Positions 8,907 to 18,842 of a stretch of DNA of 64,000 nt are shown here, piece after piece. The stretch covers positions 3,162,001-3,226,000 of the forward strand of contig CP096136.1 in assembly GCA_023213215.1 (NCBI GenBank), given 5' to 3'. Positions within the stretch are counted from its first letter, which is position 1; every line of letters starts with the position of its first letter. Below the pieces are notes generated by a model. That model had not been told where the DNA came from. It made no database searches and was given only the letters and a program-made list of their open reading frames with translations. Both the position numbers and the translations under genes were made by a program. This DNA comes from Flavobacterium sp. JAD_PAG50586_2 (GTDB taxonomy: Bacteria > Bacteroidota > Bacteroidia > Flavobacteriales > Flavobacteriaceae).

Positions 8907-9457
8907 CTATTTTTTGCTTTCAATGATTTCTGCCAGAAGTTTTTTGGCACGCAGTAATTTTATTTTTACATTGCTCAAAGGTTCGCCAAGCTGTTCGGCA
9001 ATTTCCTGATAACTCATTTCCTGAAAATACCGAAGTTGGATGACTTCCTGATAATGAGGCTTGAGTTCCTTGATGAATTGCAGTAAACGCGAAAGGTTTT
9101 GTTCCGTAATCAAGGCATCTTCTACTGATGGAGTGGTATCGGCAACGTTATAAGCCTGTTGGTCTTCTTCGTCTGTGATTTCTACAAAGACAGTAGATTT
9201 CTTTTTGCGAAGCATGTCGATATGAACATTTTTCGCAATGGCAATCAACCAGGTGTTGAATTGAAATTCGGGATTGTAAGAGGCAATTTTGTCAAAGGCT
9301 TTCGAGAAGGTTTCTATTGTGATGTCTTCCGAATCGGTTTCGTTTTCGGTACGTTTCAGCATAAAGCCATAGACTTCGTTCCAATAATGGTCGAGCAGAT
9401 AGGTAAAGGCAACCTGATCGCCTTTTTTGCTTTCTCTATGTATGGATTTATTTCCAA
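8907..9457 (-). CDS. ECF-type sigma factor, frame broken near the start
   Basis: A sigma-70 family ECF protein. Region 2 includes EDITIETFSKAFDKIASYNP and FNTWLIAIAKNVHIDMLRKK; region 4 includes YQEIAEQLGEPLSNVKIKLL. The N-terminus is restored by adding one base in the T6 run at 9423-9428 (plus strand), which gives MEINPYIEKAKKGDQVAFTY from a TTG at 9457. That TTG overlaps the stop of the upstream glycosyltransferase gene (TTGGAAATAA), so the two are translationally linked. About 183 aa. No anti-sigma gene is adjacent; tonB is downstream. Confidence 0.78.
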
Positions 9458-10554
9458 TGTACTGGTTTTGAGAACGTATTGGTAATAAACACATTCAGTT
9501 GTGTAACGATTAGAACGATTTCGATTATTGGAAACCAATACATTACATCTTTTTCCTTCAGTTTTCCTGCTGCAAAACCCATAGTAATCCATGCAAAAAT
9601 ATAACGGAAACCAATGATGCTGATTACTGCAATCCATTGGTATTGAAAGGCTAGTAAAACGATAGGCAATATCAAAAATAACAATTGCGAGGTATAAAAT
9701 ATCCCAAGTTGGTTCTGGTCAAATATTTTATAATGTTTTGCTGTTGAAACATGGCGGCGCTTTTGGGTAAACCAGTCCTTGAAAGAGGTTTTTGGTTTAG
9801 AATAAGTAAAGCTTTCAGGCACATAACAAACGGTTGTGTTTTTGGCTTCCGCTGCCTGATTGATAAACAAATCATCATCACCAGAACGTACTTTCATATG
9901 ATCCATAAAACCGCGAACCTTGAAAAATTCTTCACGTTTGTAGGCTAAATTCCGGCCAACCCCCATGTAAGGTTTTCCTAATTTTGCCCAGGAAAAATAT
10001 TGGGTTGCAGACAATAAGGTTTCAAAACGGATGATTTTATTTAGGAATGAACCGGCAATTTTTTCATAAGCACCATAGCCCAAAACGATTGTTTTTTCGG
10101 CAGTGAATTGGGAACTCATCGTAGTAATCCATTCTTTGGAATTAGGTACACAGTCGGCATCAGTGAATAATAAATATTCATTTTTCGCGGCCTTGATCCC
10201 TAAAGTAAGTGCGTATTTTTTATTACCCCAAAAAGCTTCGTTATTTTCAACCTTAACCAGCTTTATATTAGAATGCAGTTTTTCAAATTCTTCAAAAACC
10301 TCCAGTGTATTATCGCTTGACGCATCGTCAATCAAAACAATTTCAAATTGTGGATAATTCTGTTCCACTAATAATGGGATTAAAGTGCGGACATTTTCTT
10401 CCTCATTTTTCGCACATACAATTACTGAAATAGGAACCCTTTTCGGCGTTACGGTTTGATGTTTAGCAAATGAGAATTTGCCAAAAACTACAATGTAATA
10501 GAGGAACTGAACAGCAACAATGACAATAAATAAACAGAAAATAGATAATAACAT
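9448..10554 (-). CDS. Membrane glycosyltransferase, family 2
   Basis: A 368-aa GT-A fold transferase. An N-terminal TM anchor is followed by the family 2 core (PISVIVCAKNEEENVRTLIP, LIDDASSDNT, and FTDADCVP as the DxD-like metal site), the acceptor region RSGDDDLFINQ with QKRRHV (Q..RW-like), and three C-terminal TM helices. It probably transfers a sugar to a lipid or surface glycan at the inner membrane. I prefer the ATG at 10554 over an earlier TTG because it begins the TM anchor and a -7 box lies 30 bases upstream. Its 3' end overlaps the sigma factor start by 10 bases. Confidence 0.82.
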   Translation of the reverse strand: MLLSIFCLFIVIVAVQFLYYIVVFGKFSFAKHQTVTPKRVPISVIVCAKNEEENVRTLIPLLVEQNYPQFEIVLIDDASSDNTLEVFEEFEKLHSNIKLVKVENNEAFWGNKKYALTLGIKAAKNEYLLFTDADCVPNSKEWITTMSSQFTAEKTIVLGYGAYEKIAGSFLNKIIRFETLLSATQYFSWAKLGKPYMGVGRNLAYKREEFFKVRGFMDHMKVRSGDDDLFINQAAEAKNTTVCYVPESFTYSKPKTSFKDWFTQKRRHVSTAKHYKIFDQNQLGIFYTSQLLFLILPIVLLAFQYQWIAVISIIGFRYIFAWITMGFAAGKLKEKDVMYWFPIIEIVLIVTQLNVFITNTFSKPVHWK

Positions 10555-10583
10555 AACGCTTTCTTCGACTTTTAAAAAGGACT

Positions 10584-10592
10584 GCAAATGTA
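10584..10592 (-). promoter_or_regulatory. Bacteroidetes -7 promoter element for the glycosyltransferase
   Basis: On the minus strand TACATTTGC matches TAnnTTTGC, 30 bases upstream of the ATG at 10554. Confidence 0.55.
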
Positions 10593-10602
10593 CGAAAACC
10601 AA

Positions 10603-10728
10603 TTGTAAATTATGAATTATAAATTATGAATTATGAGTTGTGATTTTTTGTCCTCAGGGATAAGTAAAAGGGAAAAGTGATAAGTCTTTTAATCAAATAA
10701 CTTATCGCTTTTAAATAATCTTTAACTT
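10603..10728. other. Gap with short AT-rich near-repeats
   Basis: Near-repeats built on AATTATGA and AATTATAA lie at about 10608-10640, followed by AT-rich DNA up to the murB stop. No gene is visible. The tract resembles the GAGTTAT microsatellite at 48434. Confidence 0.4.
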
Positions 10729-11741
10729 TTAAATCACATTAACTTCCGCCTCAATAGCAATGCCAAATTCCTTTAAAACTGTAGCCTGGATATCTTTGGA
10801 AACCGCTAAAATTTCCTGTCCGGTCGCGTTGCCATAATTTACCAACACCAAAGCTTGGTTTTTATGGATTCCTGCGTCGCCAAAGCGTTTTCCTTTGAAG
10901 CCCGCCCTTTCAATAAGCCATCCTGCAGGAACCTTGACTTCAGTTTCTGAAACTACATAATGAGGCATTTCGGGATGTAACTGATGTACTTTTTCGTATT
11001 GTTCTTTCGGCATGATTGGATTCTTAAAAAAGCTTCCGCTGTTACCCAGTTCTTTTGGATCTGGCAATTTGCTCTGGCGAATCGCAATTACGGCATTTGA
11101 AACGTCTTTTAAAGTAGGAGTGGAGACGTTTTGCTTTTCCAATTCCTTTGTGATGTCGCCGTAGGAAATATTAATTTTATGATTGCGTTTTGTGAGTTTA
11201 AAAACCACAGAGGTAATGATGAATTGGTATTTTACAGCATGTTTGAAAATACTTTCCCTATAGCCAAAATTACATTCCTGCTTTTCAAAAGTTTTCATTT
11301 CCTGAGTGGTAATATTGATGGCTTCGCAGGAAACAAAAGTGTCCTTGATTTCTGTTCCGTAAGCACCAATATTCTGTACCGGAGTGGTGCCAACATTCCC
11401 AGGAATAAGCGACATATTCTCCAATCCTCCGAAGTTTTGATCAATGGTCCAAAGTACAAATTCGTGCCAGTTTTCGCCAGCCTGGCTTTCGACCCATACA
11501 AAATCATCATCTTCCTTAATGACTTTCTTTCCTTTTAAATCGACATGGATAACCAGTGCCTGAATATCCTGGGTCAGCAGCATATTGCTTCCACCACCAA
11601 GAATGAATTTGGGTTCCGATTGGTATTCCTGTAGAACAGTTTTCAGTTCTTCAACAGAATGAGCAGCTACAAACTGTTTTGCTTTGGCTTCAATGCCAAA
11701 AGTGTTGTATTTTTTAAAGAGAAGTCGTTTTGGATAGTCAT
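10729..11741 (-). CDS. murB: UDP-N-acetylenolpyruvoylglucosamine reductase, frame broken
   Basis: Cytoplasmic FAD/NADPH enzyme that reduces UDP-GlcNAc-enolpyruvate to UDP-MurNAc for peptidoglycan. The main frame holds IPGNVGTTPVQNIGAYGTE (FAD/substrate region), GNSGSFFKNP with the catalytic serine region, and AGWLIERAGFKGKRFGDAGI. The N-terminal 50 residues (MTIQNDFSLKKYNTFGIEAK, then FILGGGSN, the FAD-binding loop) are recovered by adding one base to the T6 run at 11710-11715 (plus strand). The repaired length of 337 aa fits type I MurB. The gene is essential, so a real disruption is unlikely. Confidence 0.9.
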
Positions 11742-11781
11742 GCTTAAAAATCTATGATGACAAAAGTAAGCCAAAGATTTT

Positions 11782-13626
11782 TTAAACGAATTTATTATAA
11801 TAGTTTTTTTGCCATTTATGAAGCATAAATATTGGCATGAAATAAGGCAGGATTTTGGTGTTTCCTTTTCTGATTTCGGCAACCATTTTTTGTCCGTCGA
11901 GGTTTTCCAACATTGGCATTTCAAAAATGGGACTCTTGGCAAAAAGGTCTAATTCATCTATAAATCGCGGAAAACTTAATAGGTAACTTCCCCAAGGTGC
12001 ACTTAGTCCAATCTTTCGGAAGTCTATGATTTCTCTTGGAAGTTTGTCTTCCATTGTTGTTTTTAGAATGAACTTTCCTTTTTTCCGGTAAACATCCATT
12101 TGTCATCCAAAGTCCCCAAACCGGCCACCAACCTTTGATCTAAGAACGGCTCACGGCATTCAATTGAGGTTCCCATGGTGCAGCGGTCATTTCGGTCGAG
12201 CAACGAACACATATAAGTATGCTGGTCAAAATACAATGCCTGGCGTTGCAGGTTTTTTGGATATAATTCCTGAGCTTCCTTTAAAATCTTATGACGGTAT
12301 TCATTCACAGGTTTTTTTTATTCCCATAAAACTGATTAATATCTTCGGGATACACATTAGAACCATTGAAAATCACTAAATCCGAATCACTGTTGATTTT
12401 GGAATACCGAAATAATTTGTCGTAACGTGGTTTTTTGTTAAACGTTTCAAACCTGCTTATCTGCGAAATTACTTTTAGTAGTGAAGGATTTTTTAATGCT
12501 TTATAACGAACATAACCACCCATTAATTCGTCTGCGCCTTCTCCTGAAAGCAATACCTTAACTTTTGGTTTTGCCAGTTTTGCAATCGCCAACAAATGAG
12601 GTTCATTAAGGTGCATTATCGGTTCATCCTGATAATAAGAGGTCTCGATTAAATTTTGGTAAAGGCTTTCATCTTCCAGTTTGGTATGATTGAAGGTATA
12701 ACCGTATTGGTCGGTTATTCTTTTTGCCAAATGATACTCGTTATGCTCTTCTTCCGAAAAACTGATATTGAAGGTTTCTATTTTCTCGAATTCCTGTTCG
12801 TGTAATGAGGATAGAATCGAACACGAATCCAATCCGCCACTTAACAGAACGCCCACTGCAACATCGCTGACCATTCGAAGTTTAACCGATTCAAAGAACG
12901 TTTCTTCAAACCATTTTTTTGGATTCAGGATATTCGCATGGTTTTGAATCTGTTCTTTTAGATTCCACCATCGGGTTGTTTTGCTATTTCCGTTTTCATC
13001 CACAACCATATAATGTCCGGGAAGCAATTTTTTGACATCAGCAAATAGCGTGTCTTCTCCAGCTACAAATCGGTTAAAGATATATTCTTCCATACCGCTT
13101 TCCGAAATGGCAATTGGAACTCCGGCAGCAAAGAGGGCTTTTTGTTCGGAAGCAAAATATAAAGTGTTTTTGTGAATACAATAATACAGAGGTTTCACAC
13201 CCATTCTGTCCCGGCAGAGCGTCAGTTTTTTTCTAAAGTATCCCAAATGGCAAAAGCGAACATTCCGTTAAGGCGATGCAGCATTTCCATGCCGTATAAT
13301 TCGTAAAGCTTTAATAAAACTTCGGTATCGCAACCCGATCTTAGCGCAATTCCTTTACTTTTTAGTTCGGGGTAAAAAGACTGATAGTTATAAATCTCTC
13401 CATTGAATACGATAATATACCTTCCGTTATCGGAAACAAACGGTTGATGGCCTGCCGAAGAAGTGTCGATAATGGATAGTCGCCGATGGCCTAATCCGAT
13501 ATTGTTGTTGATATATAAACCTGCGTCATCCGGACCACGGTGCTCCAAAATATCCCGCATTTTAATCAGCTGATTTTGGTCAACCGGTTTGTAATTTAAA
13601 TGGAAAATCCCATTAATCCCACACAT
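11782..13626 (-). CDS. asnB: Asparagine synthetase B (glutamine-hydrolysing), three frame breaks
   Basis: Class II glutamine amidotransferase fused to an ATP-dependent synthetase. It starts MCGINGIFH with the nucleophilic Cys2, has HRGPDDAG and the glutamine-site FNGEIYNY, and the synthetase pyrophosphate loop LLSGGLDSCS plus SGEGADELMGGY. Breaks lie at T7 13226-13232, T8 12310-12317 and T6 12079-12084 (plus strand). Each is repaired by one added T and yields good protein across the join (DTLEKKLTLCRDRMG; NKKKPVNEYRHKIL; FTGKKGKFILK). The repaired product is 615 aa, normal for the family. The glycosyltransferase just upstream suggests a role in modifying a surface polysaccharide rather than general Asn synthesis, but that is inference. 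Confidence 0.85.
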
Positions 13627-13630
13627 AAAT

Positions 13631-14697
13631 CTAAGTAGTAGTCGATTTAACTTTGATTAAATCATTATAAGTATCAGCAATTTTTTTCATATTCTTCCTG
13701 TAGTTGGCATTCTCTTCTACAAATTTCCTATTCTGAGTTACAGCGTTTTTTGTAAAGTCAGGATTGTTATAAGCCCACTCCAATTCTTCGGCTAATTTAG
13801 TATGATTTTCCGATGGTACAAGTATTCCGTTATCTTTTTCGGTTATCCAACTTCTATTTCCCGGTAAATCACTTACAATTGGAAAACAGCCGCAGGCCAT
13901 TGCTTCAAAAGAGAAGCTGAAACACCTTCTGTTATTGGCATGCTGATGTAAAAATTTGACTGCTCCAGAAACTTTGGAATGTCATTATTATCGATTCTTC
14001 CAACAAAAACTACTTCGTCTGCGATGTTAAGTTCCTTGGCCAAAAGTTTCAATTTTTCCAACTGCATTCCGTCTCCGATAATTGTCAGTTGAAAAGGAAT
14101 ATTGCGTTGTTTAACAATAGCAAATGCCCTTAAAATTACATCATGTTTGTATTCGGGCTGTAAGGCTCGCGTAACAATAGCATTTATAATCGGAAGGTCC
14201 GAAGTATCATTAAACCCAAAAAAATCCAAATTTATTCCTTTTGGCATAATCATCACTTTAGACATGTCTACCTTGCTTTCTTTCATGTGGTTTGCCATTA
14301 CAGTTCCCCAAGCGTGAATTAAATCGGCTCTCTTAAATGCGTAATCCTGAAGTATCTTTTTGAAGATGAATAAAGGTGAATTATTTGGCCATAAATCGGT
14401 TATGCCCTGTTGTGCGATGGCAATTGGTTTGATGCCAGAAATTGCAGCTAGAAATCCGTAACTGGTAGTTCTTTCTGCGATTACCATATCGGCATTGAAC
14501 TTTCTGACAGTGCTTCTGATCGTTAGGATTGCTTTGGATAATTCCAACAACCGTTTTATTCTGTTAACGCCGTTGCTGTTGGTGTTGAGTTCCCATGTTA
14601 CAATTTCAAAGTCGCCAAATTCCTTCAGGCCGTTAATCCAGGTAATGGCGTCAGCACGATAGGTTTCGCCGAGAAAAAGAATGCGTTTTTTTGACAT
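13631..14697 (-). CDS. Glycosyltransferase, family 4 type; frame broken
   Basis: A GT-B fold, GT4-like transferase of about 355 aa. The N-terminal domain begins KKRILFLGETYRADAITWI. The C-terminal donor domain has QPEYKHDVILRAFAIVK, LTIIGDGMQLEKLK and the E-x7-E region (TEGVSASLFEAMACGCFPIV), which spans the break. That break is repaired by adding one base to the A4 run at 13907-13910 (plus strand). The gene lies 4 bases before asnB on the same strand. The two probably act in the same surface-glycan pathway. Donor and acceptor sugars are unknown. Confidence 0.8.
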
Positions 14698-14703
14698 TAG
14701 GAT

Positions 14704-15378
14704 TTACTCTTCTGTTTCCAGAGCTCGATTTAGAAAGTCATTCATTGGTTTCAATGCAATTAGTTTTTGGGACACAATTTTGCTGAAGTCTTTATCTAAA
14801 AACAATTTGTCGTCAATTTTTGCTGAAGCGGTAAAACTTTTGAGTTTCAGGAATTCAATGGCAGGATGATTGGGTTCGAAATCCTTCGGAGCTTTTTTTA
14901 GTGTATTATTATCATCTCGTGTCAAGGCGCCAAATTCTGATTTGAATTTTTTATCCTTCACAATTGCTTCAAGATCATCATGGAAAAAAGCGATTTCCTT
15001 TCGGATTTGTTTCAGTTCATTCGGTTCCGGACACCAAACGCCGCCAGCAATAAACGAATTTCCTTTTTCAAAATGAATGTAATACCCAGGACTGTTTTTC
15101 CTGAATTTATTTTGGGTAAACCAAACGCCAATATTGGTTTTATAAGGCGATTTATCTTTTGAAAACCGAATGTCACGATTGATACGGAACGTACAGTTTT
15201 TAATTTCCAACGGTTCCAGCGTTTTGTCTAAAGGTTTCATCTCCGCCAAAAGAGATGCGATGTAATTATGATAATCCTTCTTGAAATTCTCATACCTTTT
15301 TTTGTTGGCATGCATCCACTCGGTATTGTTGTTGGCCACTAAATCTGCCAGGAACTGAACTGCTTCTTTAGTTATCAT
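14704..15378 (-). CDS. DUF2461 / TIGR02453 family protein
   Basis: A cytoplasmic protein of 224 aa. It has the family features FLADLVANNNTEWMHANKKR near the N-terminus, TFRINRDIRFSKDKSPYKTN (about 65-84) and GYYIHFEKG. The biochemical function is not established. The ATG at 15378 fits the usual family start MITKEAVQFL and lies two bases after the stop of the upstream thiol-redox lipoprotein. Upstream in-frame codons overlap that gene and are not used. Confidence 0.82.
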   Translation of the reverse strand: MITKEAVQFLADLVANNNTEWMHANKKRYENFKKDYHNYIASLLAEMKPLDKTLEPLEIKNCTFRINRDIRFSKDKSPYKTNIGVWFTQNKFRKNSPGYYIHFEKGNSFIAGGVWCPEPNELKQIRKEIAFFHDDLEAIVKDKKFKSEFGALTRDDNNTLKKAPKDFEPNHPAIEFLKLKSFTASAKIDDKLFLDKDFSKIVSQKLIALKPMNDFLNRALETEE

Positions 15379-15380
15379 GT

Positions 15381-16076
15381 TTACAAATGTTTTTTTAAAT
15401 CCTCTTCGGAAATATAACCCGTGTTGCGCCAAACTTCCTTTCCTTTTTCATAAACAATAATTGTTGGTAATCCTTCCAGTTTCAATTGTTCGATCAAGGT
15501 TTTGTTTTCATCGGCATCGAGTAGGACAATTTTAATTTTGTCTTTCAAATCTTCCTGAAGTTTTTGGATATAAGGCTTCATTTTTTTGCAGGGCTCACAC
15601 CATTTGGCATTGAAATCAATCATGACCCTATCGCCTGACTTTATTAATTCTCCGTATTCCTGATCACACATACCGATAATTTTTTCACTCGGCTTCCCAT
15701 TGCCCGAAGCATTCCATTTCATAATTCCGCCATCAAGATTGTAAATTTCGGTAAATCCCATTTCGGCTAATTTGGCTGCAGCATTGGCACTTCTCCCGCC
15801 GACCTTACAATACACAAATACAGGTTTTGACTTGTCATATGCATTGACTTTGGCAGCAAAATCTTCTCCGTTCCAATTTACATTTACGGCATTTTCGATA
15901 TGTTCGGTTTTATATTCTTCTGGCGTTCTGACATCTAAAAGTTGTGGATGTTCGGTTGCCTTTAGTTTTTCGGCATATTGTTTTGCGTCAATTGTTTGGA
16001 TAGCTTTTGACGGTTGACCTTGGCAGCTTATAAATAAAAATGGGCATATCAATAAGTAAAGAAATCTCAATTTCAT
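15381..16076 (-). CDS. Rhodanese-thioredoxin fusion lipoprotein
   Basis: A 231-aa exported protein. A signal peptide with lipobox FISC anchors it in a membrane. A rhodanese domain (LLDVRTPEEYKTEHIENAVN, active site VYCKVGGRS) is followed by a thioredoxin domain with WCEPCKK (about 160-166) and the cis-Pro loop GLPTI. It probably handles sulfane sulfur or thiol redox in the cell envelope. A CxxC thioredoxin together with an active-site Cys rhodanese suggests intramolecular sulfur transfer, which is inference. The gene is intact and is followed closely by the DUF2461 gene. Confidence 0.85.
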   Translation of the reverse strand: MKLRFLYLLICPFLFISCQGQPSKAIQTIDAKQYAEKLKATEHPQLLDVRTPEEYKTEHIENAVNVNWNGEDFAAKVNAYDKSKPVFVYCKVGGRSANAAAKLAEMGFTEIYNLDGGIMKWNASGNGKPSEKIIGMCDQEYGELIKSGDRVMIDFNAKWCEPCKKMKPYIQKLQEDLKDKIKIVLLDADENKTLIEQLKLEGLPTIIVYEKGKEVWRNTGYISEEDLKKHL

Positions 16077-16115
16077 GATTTGTAATTTTCCGCTAAATTA
16101 CAAAATAGTACAACA

Positions 16116-17195
16116 CTACAAATTAAATATTTTATAACTCTGATGTGTAGTTTTTACTATGTTTTCAGTCCGTTCCGGATGGGTATCAGAAATGAATAAC
16201 TGCCCAAATTCGTCATTATTTACCATTTCGATGATCTTACTGACCCTAAATTCATCCAGCTTATCAAAAATATCATCAAACAGCAGGATTGGTTTTTCAC
16301 CACTTTGTTTCTTGACAAAATCGAACTGTGCCAGTTTTAATGCAATCAGAAATGATTTCTGCTGGCCTTGGGAACCAAATTTCTTTATCGGATGATTGTC
16401 AATTTCAAAAGATAAATCGTCTTTATGGACGCCGACAGAAGTATATTGCAGAGCTCTATCTTTCTGAAGGTTATGTTCCAATAAGGTTAAGGTGTCATTT
16501 TCGAATAAATCACTCTGGTAAACCAATTGTACTGTTTCTGCCGAATCGGTGATATCCTGATGGTAGTGATTGAAAATCGGAATGAAATCGGCCAGAAAGT
16601 TTTTGCGTTTTTCAAAAATTACATGTCCTAAAGTATTTAATTGCTCATTATATATAGAAAGCGTATCATTTTCGAAAACATGATTGAGTGCAAAATATTT
16701 CAACAGGGCATTGCGCTGTATTATGATTTTTTGATATTGGATAAGCTGCTGCAGATAGGAATTGTCCAATTGCGAAATCACATTGTCTATAAATTTCCTT
16801 CGGGTTTCGCTGCCTTCCACAATCAAATCCCTGTCGGCTGGCGAAATAATTACTAACGGAATTAGTCCAACATGGTCGGAGAATTTCTCATAAATCTTGC
16901 CATTCCGTTTCAGGATTTTCTTTTGCCCTTTCTTCAGGCTGCACAAAATCTGTTCTTGCCTTCCGTTTTTTTCGAATTCGCCGTCCACCACAAAAAACTC
17001 TTCATCGTGTTTTATATTTTGCACTGCCAACGGATTGAAATAACTCCGGCCATTTGCCAAATGATAAATCGCATCAAGCATATTTGTTTTACCAATACCG
17101 TTTTTTCCAACGAAACAGTTGATTTTAGTATCAAGTTCGATGGTTATCTCGGAAAAATTTTTGTAATTGAGTAATGAAATCCGCTTTAAAAACAA
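16116..17195 (-). CDS. recF: DNA replication and repair protein RecF
   Basis: A cytoplasmic SMC-like ATPase that helps load RecA at single-strand gaps. Walker A is GKNGIGKT (about 30-37), the signature region is [20 protein letters not shown], and Walker B is [13 protein letters not shown]. The length of 359 aa is standard. The start used is a TTG at 17195 giving [17 protein letters not shown], which matches the usual family start; I see no better ATG. It is divergent from the TPR gene at 17319, an order conserved in Flavobacteriia. Confidence 0.93.
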   Translation of the reverse strand: MFLKRISLLNYKNFSEITIELDTKINCFVGKNGIGKTNMLDAIYHLANGRSYFNPLAVQNIKHDEEFFVVDGEFEKNGRQEQILCSLKKGQKKILKRNGKIYEKFSDHVGLIPLVIISPADRDLIVEGSETRRKFIDNVISQLDNSYLQQLIQYQKIIIQRNALLKYFALNHVFENDTLSIYNEQLNTLGHVIFEKRKNFLADFIPIFNHYHQDITDSAETVQLVYQSDLFENDTLTLLEHNLQKDRALQYTSVGVHKDDLSFEIDNHPIKKFGSQGQQKSFLIALKLAQFDFVKKQSGEKPILLFDDIFDKLDEFRVSKIIEMVNNDEFGQLFISDTHPERTENIVKTTHQSYKIFNL

Positions 17196-17289
17196 TTTTG
17201 TTTTTGTTTAAAATTAGTGCTCTAAACTTGAGTGGTGCAAATTATTCAAAATTATCCTAAAAATAGCTTTTAAATATGAATAAAAATTT

Positions 17290-17298
17290 TATTTTTGC
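17290..17298 (+). promoter_or_regulatory. Bacteroidetes -7 promoter element for the TPR gene
   Basis: TATTTTTGC matches TAnnTTTGC, 20 bases before the ATG at 17319. Confidence 0.6.
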
Positions 17299-17318
17299 GC
17301 ACACTAAATTAAAAATAG

Positions 17319-18119
17319 ATGGCAACTTTTAACAAAAGAGGATATAAAGCACCAAAAGAAAAAGACGAAAAAGGAGTTAATACAAATGTCGCTGACATTG
17401 AGCAAATCAATATTGACGAAAAAGACAGCGCTACGGCAAAAGCTTTTGACACTTTAGATCAAACGGCAAACAGGGCGGAAGATTTTGCTGCTAAAAATTC
17501 AAAAGCCATCATCGGATTCCTTACTGTTGTTGCTTTAGCTACAGTTTCATATTTAATGTACCAAAAATTCATCGCTGAACCAAACCAGGAGGAAGCGGCT
17601 AATGAATTGTTTGTGGCACAGCAAAACTTCCAGAAAGCGGTGGATGATGTAACCGGAACAAAATCAGATTCCTTATACAATTTGGTTTTAAAAGGTTCTG
17701 AAGGGAAATTCGGAGTTGTGAAAATCGCTGACGAATATTCAGGAACTGATGCTGGAAATTTAGCTAACTATTACGCTGGTATCGCTTACCTAAATACCAA
17801 AAAATATGCTGAAGCTATCACAAGCTTAGAGAAATTCTCTTCAGATGATATCATGTTGAGTACTTTGGCAAAAGGAGCCATTGGTGATGCATACGCACAA
17901 CAAAACAAGCAAAAAGAGGCTTTAGAGTTTTATATCAAAGCTGCTGACGCTAATAAAAATGACTTTACAAGACCAAGATTTTTGTTAAAAGCCGGTAAGA
18001 CTGCTTTGGCTTTAGGAAATAAGGCGGATGCATTAAAATATTTCACAGACATCAAAGATAACTACGAAGCCACTCCTGAAGGACAAGGAATCGATGCTTT
18101 GATTGGTTTAGCCCAGTAA
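17319..18119 (+). CDS. Membrane-anchored tetratricopeptide-repeat protein
   Basis: A 266-aa protein with a charged cytoplasmic head, one TM helix (IIGFLTVVALATVSYLMYQ, about 64-82) and a periplasmic TPR domain (LANYYAGIAYLNTKKYAEAI, then GDAYAQQNKQKEALEFYIKA). The layout resembles YfgM-type proteins, which assist periplasmic folding and quality control, but equivalence is only by architecture. It has its own -7 box and a strong terminator and lies between recF and ribH. Confidence 0.8.
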   Translation: MATFNKRGYKAPKEKDEKGVNTNVADIEQINIDEKDSATAKAFDTLDQTANRAEDFAAKNSKAIIGFLTVVALATVSYLMYQKFIAEPNQEEAANELFVAQQNFQKAVDDVTGTKSDSLYNLVLKGSEGKFGVVKIADEYSGTDAGNLANYYAGIAYLNTKKYAEAITSLEKFSSDDIMLSTLAKGAIGDAYAQQNKQKEALEFYIKAADANKNDFTRPRFLLKAGKTALALGNKADALKYFTDIKDNYEATPEGQGIDALIGLAQ

Positions 18120-18137
18120 TTGAAAAAAACATATTTA

Positions 18138-18172
18138 AAAAGGATTAGAGATTGTATCTTTAATCCTTTTTT
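18138..18172 (+). terminator. Terminator of the TPR gene
   Basis: Perfect 10-bp arms AAAAGGATTA (18138-18147) and TAATCCTTTT (18161-18170) are followed by T. Confidence 0.8.
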
Positions 18173-18189
18173 CTTTTAAATTGAATTTT

Positions 18190-18684
18190 ATGGCAACAGC
18201 AAATAAAAATTTATCCAATTATGATAAAAGCAGTCTTCCAAACGCAAAGGACTTTCGGTTTGGGATTGTTGTTTCAGAATGGAATGATCACATTACAAAT
18301 GGTCTTTATTCGGGAGCTGAAGCAGCTTTGATGGATTGTGGTGCCAACCCCGAAAACATAATACGCTGGAATGTTCCGGGAAGTTTTGAATTGGTTTATG
18401 GCGCACAGCGAATGATAGTAACTCAGGAAGTTGATGTAGTAATTACAATTGGATGTGTGATTAAAGGCGAAACAATGCATTTTGAATTTGTTTGTGAAGG
18501 CGTAACCCAAGGAATAAAAGACTTGAATGTGCAGACTGATGTTCCGGTAATCTTTTGTTTATTAACGGATAACAATGAACAACAATCCATCGACAGAAGT
18601 GGTGGAGTGCACGGAAACAAAGGAACCGAAGCTGCTATTGCTGCTATAAAAATGGCTGAACTGAGAAGGAAAACAAATTCATAA
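18190..18684 (+). CDS. ribH: 6,7-dimethyl-8-ribityllumazine synthase
   Basis: Penultimate enzyme of riboflavin synthesis. It condenses 5-amino-6-ribitylaminouracil with 3,4-dihydroxybutanone phosphate, usually in an icosahedral or pentameric shell. Seen: FGIVVSEWNDHIT at the N-terminus, the substrate segment VPGSFELVYGAQ, VVITIGCVIKGETMHFEFVC with the catalytic His, and VPVIFCLLTDNNEQQSIDR. The ATG at 18190 (MATANKNL) is preferred over an in-frame TTG three codons earlier. 164 aa. The gene follows a terminator and has its own terminator. Confidence 0.93.
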   Translation: MATANKNLSNYDKSSLPNAKDFRFGIVVSEWNDHITNGLYSGAEAALMDCGANPENIIRWNVPGSFELVYGAQRMIVTQEVDVVITIGCVIKGETMHFEFVCEGVTQGIKDLNVQTDVPVIFCLLTDNNEQQSIDRSGGVHGNKGTEAAIAAIKMAELRRKTNS

Positions 18685-18710
18685 ATACTTCCTTTTGGAT
18701 ATAAAAATTA

Positions 18711-18738
18711 AGCCTATTCCATCGTGAATAGGTTTTTT
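18711..18738 (+). terminator. Terminator of ribH
   Basis: CCTATTC (18713-18719) pairs with GAATAGG (18726-18732), followed by a T6 run. Confidence 0.75.
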
Positions 18739-18781
18739 ATTTTTAGCAAATTATTAAGTAAAAATGACGGTTGTTTTTCCT

Positions 18782-18790
18782 TAAATTTGC
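18782..18790 (+). promoter_or_regulatory. Bacteroidetes -7 promoter element for mutL
   Basis: TAAATTTGC matches TAnnTTTGC, 52 bases before the mutL ATG. Confidence 0.5.
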
Positions 18791-18842
18791 TAACTTCGGA
18801 ACTCCTACTGAATACTTATTACTGAACACAGAACACTAAAGA

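Noticed and set aside
11782..13626. asnB as four separate genes or a decayed pseudogene
   Set aside because: All three breaks are single-base homopolymer losses like those in essential genes, and the repaired protein is full length with all active-site motifs.
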